From: Gammaproteobacteria bacterium | GTDB taxonomy: Bacteria; Pseudomonadota; Gammaproteobacteria; JAJPIJ01 | Direction: 5' to 3' | Length of the DNA: 64,000 bases | Assembly (NCBI GenBank): GCA_022071965.1 | Contig: JAJVIQ010000014.1 | Coordinates: forward strand, 1 to 64,000 | Shown: in pieces, positions 61,100 to 64,000 of the stretch | Layout of the letters: the number at the start of each line of letters is the position of its first letter | Position numbering within the stretch: position 1 is the first letter of the stretch | The notes under the pieces: model-generated | Databases searched by the model: none | Seen by the model: the letters and a program-made list of their open reading frames with translations, nothing else | Told to the model about the DNA's origin: nothing | Made by a program: the position numbers and the translations under genes

Positions 61100-61134
61100 G
61101 GCCGGTGACCTGCGGGTCCCGAGGGTCACCGGCC
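61100..61134. terminator. Hairpin between convergent genes
   Basis: A perfect 11-bp stem (GGCCGGTGACC/GGTCACCGGCC) with a 13-nt loop lies between the methyltransferase and EF-hand genes. Confidence 0.55.
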
Positions 61135-61180
61135 TCGCGGAAGGCCGCTCAAGCGTGGCAGCGGCGGGATTCGGCAAGTC

Positions 61181-61684
61181 TCATTGCGGGTTCATGCGCC
61201 GCATGCCTCCCATGCCCATCATCTCCAAGGCATCGATCTGACCGTCGCCGTTCGTGTCCAGCGCCTTCATCATCCATTCCTGATGCCTGGCCATCTCTTC
61301 CTTCGAGATCTTGCCGTCCTGGTCCGTATCCATCATTCGCATCATGCCCATTCCACCCATCATCCCGCCGCCCATCATCCCGCCGCACGTGGTCCCGTCT
61401 CCCATCATCCCGCCTCCCATCATGGGACCGCCCATCATGCCGCCACGCATCCCCGACATGCCCGCGCCGCAATTCATGCCGCCGTAGCCGCCCTGCCAGC
61501 CCGGCATGCCGCCGCAATAACCCTGCGCCAGCATCGTCTGCCCGGCACCCCGATCCTGCGTGTCTCCTTGCACGCGCTCCTCCGTCCGGAAAGGGTTCTC
61601 CCCGGTGCCGACGGCCGCGGCATGGCCGGCAATCGGGATGAGGCTGCCGACCACGAGCGCTATGCCGTGTCTTGCCTTGCTCAT
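61181..61684 (-). CDS. Secreted EF-hand protein with Met/Gly-rich repeats
   Basis: The 167-aa product has a signal peptide (region IALVVGSLIPIAGHAAA), a Met/Gly-rich tract of MMGG-type repeats (about residues 65-115) and two EF-hand loops at the C-terminus (DTDQDGKISKEE and DTNGDGQIDALE). It should bind calcium outside the cytoplasm. The Met-rich tract could bind Cu(I), as in copper-handling proteins. GGAG precedes ATG 61684. Confidence 0.85.
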   Translation of the reverse strand: MSKARHGIALVVGSLIPIAGHAAAVGTGENPFRTEERVQGDTQDRGAGQTMLAQGYCGGMPGWQGGYGGMNCGAGMSGMRGGMMGGPMMGGGMMGDGTTCGGMMGGGMMGGMGMMRMMDTDQDGKISKEEMARHQEWMMKALDTNGDGQIDALEMMGMGGMRRMNPQ

Positions 61685-61919
61685 GGGAATCTCCTCGTTG
61701 AAAGCGAACAACCAGTCTGCGCAACGGAAGTAAAGGCCCCGGGCCCGGAAGGTGTTGACCTTGCCATGTCCCGTTATGAAAGATTAGCCGCTGATCCCCT
61801 TTTTTGCTCGCCCGCCGCCGATTGCGGCGGGCGATGACCGGGAAGAACCACGAAACCCCTGTGAAGCCTTCGCGATCGCGGTGCCGACGGCAACGGAAGC
61901 AGCAGCCCGCGAGGGCGCG

Positions 61920-62960
61920 TTACGGCTCGGCGCCGGTCCTGACCGGGTAGCCCGCATCGCGCCAGGCGGCCATGCCACCATCCAGGGCCACCGCGCGCTG
62001 GAAACCCATCTCGCGCAGGGTCGCCGCCGCCAGCGTGGAGATGAGGCCGAGCGCGCAATAGGTGAGCACGTGCTGGGTGGGGTCGGGGAGCTCCTCGTTC
62101 ACGCGCAGTTCGAGCTGGCCCCGCGGCAGCAGGCGCGCCCCGGGGATGTGCCCCTGCTCGTAGGCGTCGCGTTCTCGCACGTCGAGCACGGCGAGCGCGC
62201 CGCCGCCCGCCTCGACGCGGTAGCTCAGTTCCGCCAGCGACATGAACGGCACCTTCGCGGCGGCCTCGGAGAGCAGCTGGTCGGCGGTCTTGCCGCCGCT
62301 CATGTTGGTGCGCAGCGCCTCGGTGAGATGGGCGGGCATGGTGAGATTGAGATTACGCATGTTCTCCACGAACGCCGCGCGCTCCCGATGTTTCAGGCGC
62401 GGATTGGCGGCCAGCTCCTGACCGAGCGTCGTGGGACCGCTACCCTGGTGATCGTGCGCGGGGTAGACCCTGCACGCCGGATCGAGTCGCAGGATGCCGT
62501 TGAACAGGCTGTCGTAGAGCGCATCCGCGTCACCCGTGGGGAGGTCCGTACGGCCCGTGGCGCCAGCCATCAGCGTGTCGCCGGTGAACAGGCAATCGCC
62601 GACCCGCACGCACATCGAATCGCGCGTGTGCCCTGGCGTGTACATCGCCTGCAGGCGCAGCCGGCCCACCGCGAGCAGCTCGCCGTCCTCCATGCGCATG
62701 TCGACGAACGGCGCCGGACTGTGCCGGTGCATGACCACGGGCACCTCGAGCCGGCGCGCCATCTCCCTGCTCGCCGAGAAGTGATCCGCGTGCGTGTGGG
62801 TGTCGATGAGGAACCGGATGCGCAGGCTGTTGCGCGCCGCCAGCCCGAGGTAGCGGTCGATCCGGCTGAGCTCCGGATCGATCAGCGCCGCCGCACTCGT
62901 GTCGGGACAACCGACCAGGTAAGACCTGCAGCCGCCCGTGGCGATGGTGTCGAGTATCAT
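61920..62960 (-). CDS. Persulfide dioxygenase-rhodanese fusion
   Basis: The 346-aa protein has an ETHE1-type metallo-beta-lactamase domain (THTHADHFSASREMA, TPGHTRDSMCV, FTGDTLMAGATGRTD, YPAHDHQG) and, from about residue 240, a rhodanese domain with active-site Cys in TYCALGLIS. This is the PRF-type arrangement that oxidises glutathione persulfide to sulfite with O2 and handles sulfane sulfur by rhodanese transfer. It protects against H2S in the cytoplasm. The Fe site residues (His, His, Asp) are in place. Confidence 0.9.
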   Translation of the reverse strand: MILDTIATGGCRSYLVGCPDTSAAALIDPELSRIDRYLGLAARNSLRIRFLIDTHTHADHFSASREMARRLEVPVVMHRHSPAPFVDMRMEDGELLAVGRLRLQAMYTPGHTRDSMCVRVGDCLFTGDTLMAGATGRTDLPTGDADALYDSLFNGILRLDPACRVYPAHDHQGSGPTTLGQELAANPRLKHRERAAFVENMRNLNLTMPAHLTEALRTNMSGGKTADQLLSEAAAKVPFMSLAELSYRVEAGGGALAVLDVRERDAYEQGHIPGARLLPRGQLELRVNEELPDPTQHVLTYCALGLISTLAAATLREMGFQRAVALDGGMAAWRDAGYPVRTGAEP

Positions 62961-63168
62961 CCCTCCCCCCCCCGGCCGGAGCGGACAACCCGATCGGACC
63001 GGGCAATCATCCTACCCGCCGACCAGCGGCGTGCACAACCGCGCTGCCGCTCGCCCCGCAGCGCAATGCCATGCGCTTCCACGCGAGGCGTGGGGGATGG
63101 CCGGCACGCGCGCGCCGGGGTGTATCATCCCTGCTCGCCCGCCCACGGATTCAAGGAGGCCCCTCAGC

Positions 63169-63501
63169 ATGTCGAAGTGGCTAATTCTCTCCGCTGCGAT
63201 CGTTGCCGAGGTCACCGGCACCAGCTTTCTGAAGGCCTCGGAGGGCTTCACGCGGCTGGGGCCTTCGGTGATCGTCGTCGCGGGTTACGCGGCGGCGTTC
63301 TATCTGCTGTCGCTCACCCTAGAGGTGATCCCGATCGGCGTGGCGTATGCCGTCTGGTCCGGTGTGGGCATCGCGCTGATAGCCGTCATCGGGTGGCTGT
63401 TCTTCGGCCAGCGGCTCGATGCGCCGGCGATCCTCGGAATGGCGATGATCGTCGCCGGGGTCGTCGTGCTCAACGTCTTTTCTTCGAGCGTCGCCCACTG
63501 A
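63169..63501 (+). CDS. Small multidrug resistance (SMR) transporter
   Basis: The 110-aa protein has four helices and the EmrE-like pattern: IVAEVTGTSFLKASEGF with the essential Glu in helix 1, LEVIPIGVAYAVWSGVGIALI and GQRLDAPAILGMAMIVAGVVVLN split over helices 3-4. SMR proteins exchange cationic drugs for protons as dimers. GGAGG lies about 12 bases before ATG. The helix 3 VAYAVWSG motif fits the EmrE/Qac drug branch better than the guanidinium exporter branch. Confidence 0.92.
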   Translation: MSKWLILSAAIVAEVTGTSFLKASEGFTRLGPSVIVVAGYAAAFYLLSLTLEVIPIGVAYAVWSGVGIALIAVIGWLFFGQRLDAPAILGMAMIVAGVVVLNVFSSSVAH

Positions 63502-63702
63502 CTCCGCCTGCACGCGCCGATCGCGACCGCACGCCTCGCCGCGCCGGGGGATCGCCACATGGCACCCACGCGATACTGCGGCAGCAGGGAACCGCAATGC
63601 GCGCGTTGCGGCATGCCGCGCCTGCCGGAGCCACGATGCGGGCGGCGGCGAGGCGGATGGTCGAATTTCCCCGGTTCGAATTTTGGTATGCTGACACGCA
63701 TC

Positions 63703-64000
63703 ATGACCACTCACTCGATTGAAACGATCTGTGCGCACCTCGGCTCCGATCACGCGGGCGCGGAACTGGGCCCGTTCCAGGCGCCCATCATCCAGAGCAC
63801 GCTCTTTCATCTCGGGACCTCGGCACAGGCCGAGGAACTTTTCGCCGGCAGGCGCAAGGGCTATGCCTACTCGCGCTTCGGCAATCCCACGGTCGACGTC
63901 CTGGCGCAGGCGTATGCCGCGCTCGAGGGCGGCGCCGAGGCGCTCGTCACCAGCTCGGGCAATGCGGCGGTGCATTGCGCGCTGTCGATCGCGCTGCGCG
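63703..64000 (+). CDS. Cys/Met-metabolism PLP-dependent enzyme (N-terminal part)
   Basis: The frame runs off the window end. The 99 visible residues have the start of the MetB/MetC/MetY family: THSIETICAHLGSD, GPFQAPIIQSTLFHL, YAYSRFGNPTVDVLAQAYAALEGG and VTSSGNAAVHCALSIAL. It could be a methionine gamma-lyase, a cystathionine enzyme or an O-acylhomoserine sulfhydrylase; the part needed to tell them apart lies outside. An ATG at 63688 is an alternative start. Confidence 0.85.
   Translation, partial: MTTHSIETICAHLGSDHAGAELGPFQAPIIQSTLFHLGTSAQAEELFAGRRKGYAYSRFGNPTVDVLAQAYAALEGGAEALVTSSGNAAVHCALSIALR

Noticed and set aside
61380-61480. Short repeat tract resembling a CRISPR-like array
   Set aside because: The CCCATCATCCCGCC-type repeats are the coding repeats for Met/Gly residues of the EF-hand protein, with no spacers.
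62961-63168. Possible guanidine riboswitch before the SMR transporter gene
   Set aside because: SMR genes are often controlled by guanidine riboswitches, but I see neither the paired ACG(A/G)-loop hairpins of mini-ykkC nor a ykkC-like core, and the transporter looks EmrE-like rather than Gdx-like.

Overview
The window is GC-rich, densely coded DNA without rRNA, tRNA, CRISPR or an intact insertion sequence. A 60-residue CsrA, a TRAP transporter, a DUF1631-like protein, YceI, GlsB/YeaQ and a persulfide dioxygenase-rhodanese fusion suggest a Gram-negative Pseudomonadota chromosome, probably gammaproteobacterial; the species cannot be named. By eye, the stretch of about 30.4-47.6 kb is less GC-rich and has longer intergenic regions than its flanks, so it may be an acquired island.

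Layout. (1) 1-3.8 kb: HlyD-type adaptor (cut by the window start), ABC ATPase and two FtsX-like permeases. (2) 4-7.2 kb: YceI, a GFA-family protein, a small unknown protein and a ChaA-like cation/proton antiporter. (3) 7.3-16.5 kb: a tight eight-gene minus-strand operon (ureohydrolase, creatininase, SsuABC-like importer, two SDRs, DUF1989), with a LysR regulator and an M20 amidohydrolase divergent from it. It looks like a catabolic cluster for a guanidino/lactam/ureido nitrogen compound. (4) 16.6-23.4 kb: Tat-exported phosphodiesterase-like enzyme, a P-type ATPase with Na,K-ATPase-like ion-site motifs, a broken AraC gene and a DHA2 efflux pump. (5) 23.4-29.4 kb: a tandem duplication of a 2.8-kb unit. 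Each unit holds a membrane-anchored BTAD/SARP-type regulator divergent from a 106-aa secreted protein gene. The promoter between them carries four heptamers at exact 11-bp steps, 8 bp from the -10. (6) 30.4-46.2 kb: a BadF/HgdB-type activase-reductase operon, a Ser/Thr kinase with an altered catalytic loop, a MalT-like ATPase with a C-terminal BTAD domain, and a TPAT-type TRAP transporter. (7) 46.6-64 kb: mixed genes including a GDSL hydrolase, DUF411, a PhoD-like phosphatase with an unknown partner, CsrA, an AraC regulator, a methyltransferase, an EF-hand protein, a persulfide dioxygenase, an SMR pump and the start of a Cys/Met-metabolism PLP enzyme.

The most striking signal is regulatory. 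BTAD-domain regulators occur three times, and SARP-like 11-bp direct-repeat operators lie beside them. The GTAA-core repeats upstream of the TRAP operon recur, correctly oriented, upstream of the activase operon about 6.5 kb away. This suggests that one regulator controls both uptake and an ATP-driven, low-potential redox step. The duplicated regulators have almost identical DNA-binding halves (two substitutions seen in about 690 bp) but diverged extracytoplasmic sensor halves, as expected if two sensors read out on the same operator.
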